Assembly (NCBI RefSeq): GCF_009766065.1
Contig: NZ_LMUE01000002.1
Location: 1,532,169 to 1,596,168, forward strand
From: Dyella sp. S184
GTDB lineage: Bacteria; Pseudomonadota; Gammaproteobacteria; Xanthomonadales; Rhodanobacteraceae
DNA length: 64,000 nt
Direction of reading: 5' to 3'
Made by a program: the position numbers and the translations under genes. Shown here one piece after another: positions 63,732-64,000 of the stretch; position 1 is the first letter of the stretch; each line of letters begins with the position of its first letter. The notes under the pieces are model-generated. The model was given only the letters and a program-made list of their open reading frames with translations. It was not told where the DNA came from and made no database searches.

Positions 63732-64000
63732 TCAAACAAAGGCGCCGTGACCGGTGATGGCTTTGCCGACGATCAGATTCTGCATCTGATACGTGCCTTC
63801 GTAGGAATAGAGTGCCTCGGCATCGGCGAAGAAACGTCCGACGTTGTAGTCGGCGAGGATCCCGTTGCCGCCCAAAAGCTCGCGTCCCCAGGCGACAGTT
63901 TCGCGCGACTTGGCCGTGCAGAACGCTTTCGCGAGCGCCGCCTGGTGATCGGTGAGTTTCCCCTCGTCATCGAGTTGTGCGAGCCGCAGCATCATGCATT
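63732..64000 (-). CDS. Acyl-CoA dehydrogenase, C-terminal part (5' end outside window)
   Basis: About 89 C-terminal residues are visible. The ending is typical of the glutaryl-CoA dehydrogenase-like branch: WGRELLGGNGILADYNVGRFFADAEALYSYEGTYQMQNLIVGKAITG, including the C-terminal Y-E-G-T catalytic-region motif and the final GxAITG. Its frame is open past the window edge. It begins the minus-strand unit followed by two hydratases and the CaiB gene. Confidence 0.88.
   Translation of the reverse strand, partial: CMMLRLAQLDDEGKLTDHQAALAKAFCTAKSRETVAWGRELLGGNGILADYNVGRFFADAEALYSYEGTYQMQNLIVGKAITGHGAFV

Larger units (their letters stand above)
50339..64000. mobile_element. Integrative element, left part (right end outside window)
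   Basis: Bounded on the left by the tRNA remnant and a P4-type integrase, the DNA to the right is visibly less GC-rich and encodes a sensor kinase and acyl-CoA catabolic genes. The right boundary, with the intact tRNA, is not in the window, so size and mobility are unknown. Extent to the window end is inference; the island could end earlier without a visible mark. Confidence 0.55.

Overview
The window is a stretch of chromosome from a GC-rich gammaproteobacterium. The closest fit is the order Xanthomonadales/Lysobacterales, probably Rhodanobacteraceae (Rhodanobacter/Dyella-like). This rests on gene content: a fimT-pilV-pilW-pilX-pilY1-pilE minor pilin cluster, a PiuA/PiuC iron pair, RapA, two M13 peptidases and a NodT/HlyD/ABC export operon. 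It was inferred by reading only; no search was run.

Layout. 1-4.6 kb: the end of a DUF502 membrane protein, an exported M14 carboxypeptidase and an M13 lipoprotein peptidase. 4.7-7.7 kb: a Fur-box-preceded TonB-dependent siderophore receptor with its PiuC-type dioxygenase. 7.7-8.2 kb: a 490-base gap holding an ANR/FNR-like box. 8.2-15.5 kb: the type IV minor pilin operon, including a PilY1 with a lectin-like N-terminus. 15.8-24.5 kb: housekeeping genes (RapA, rhomboid protease, NlpC/P60 hydrolase, YggS, M20 peptidase, ComEA-like HhH protein, SET protein, GNAT). 24.7-31.3 kb: a two-component system followed by a NodT outer-membrane factor, an FtsX-like permease, an ATPase and an HlyD adaptor, a complete envelope-spanning export operon.

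31.3-40.0 kb is the most unusual chromosomal part. An esterase, two half-size EamA transporters, a DegT aminotransferase, an arginase-fold protein, a FemAB-like acyltransferase, an acyl carrier protein, a ketoacyl synthase, a class III aminotransferase and a HAD phosphatase lie in four tightly packed transcription units. Together they look like a pathway that makes and exports an acylated amino compound. I recognise no described system with this set.

40-49.5 kb: a MipA/OmpV porin-like protein, a histidine-phosphatase-like protein, an HTH/CPBP operon with a palindromic operator, a Rieske/GNAT pair, a second M13 peptidase that shares an upstream element with the first, a ketopantoate-reductase-like gene, an acyltransferase and a DUF72 protein.

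From about 50.34 kb to the end of the window the DNA appears to be an integrated element. A 14-base remnant of a tRNA 3' end, preceded by that tRNA's own terminator, abuts a P4-type tyrosine integrase. The cargo is visibly less GC-rich: a large propeller-sensor histidine kinase, a fumarylacetoacetate-hydrolase-family protein, a giant FAD/Fe-S dehydrogenase, three enoyl-CoA hydratases, a CaiB/BaiF CoA-transferase and an acyl-CoA dehydrogenase cut off by the window edge. This cargo reads as a catabolic pathway that activates an organic acid to a CoA thioester and oxidises it. The far end of the element is not in the window.
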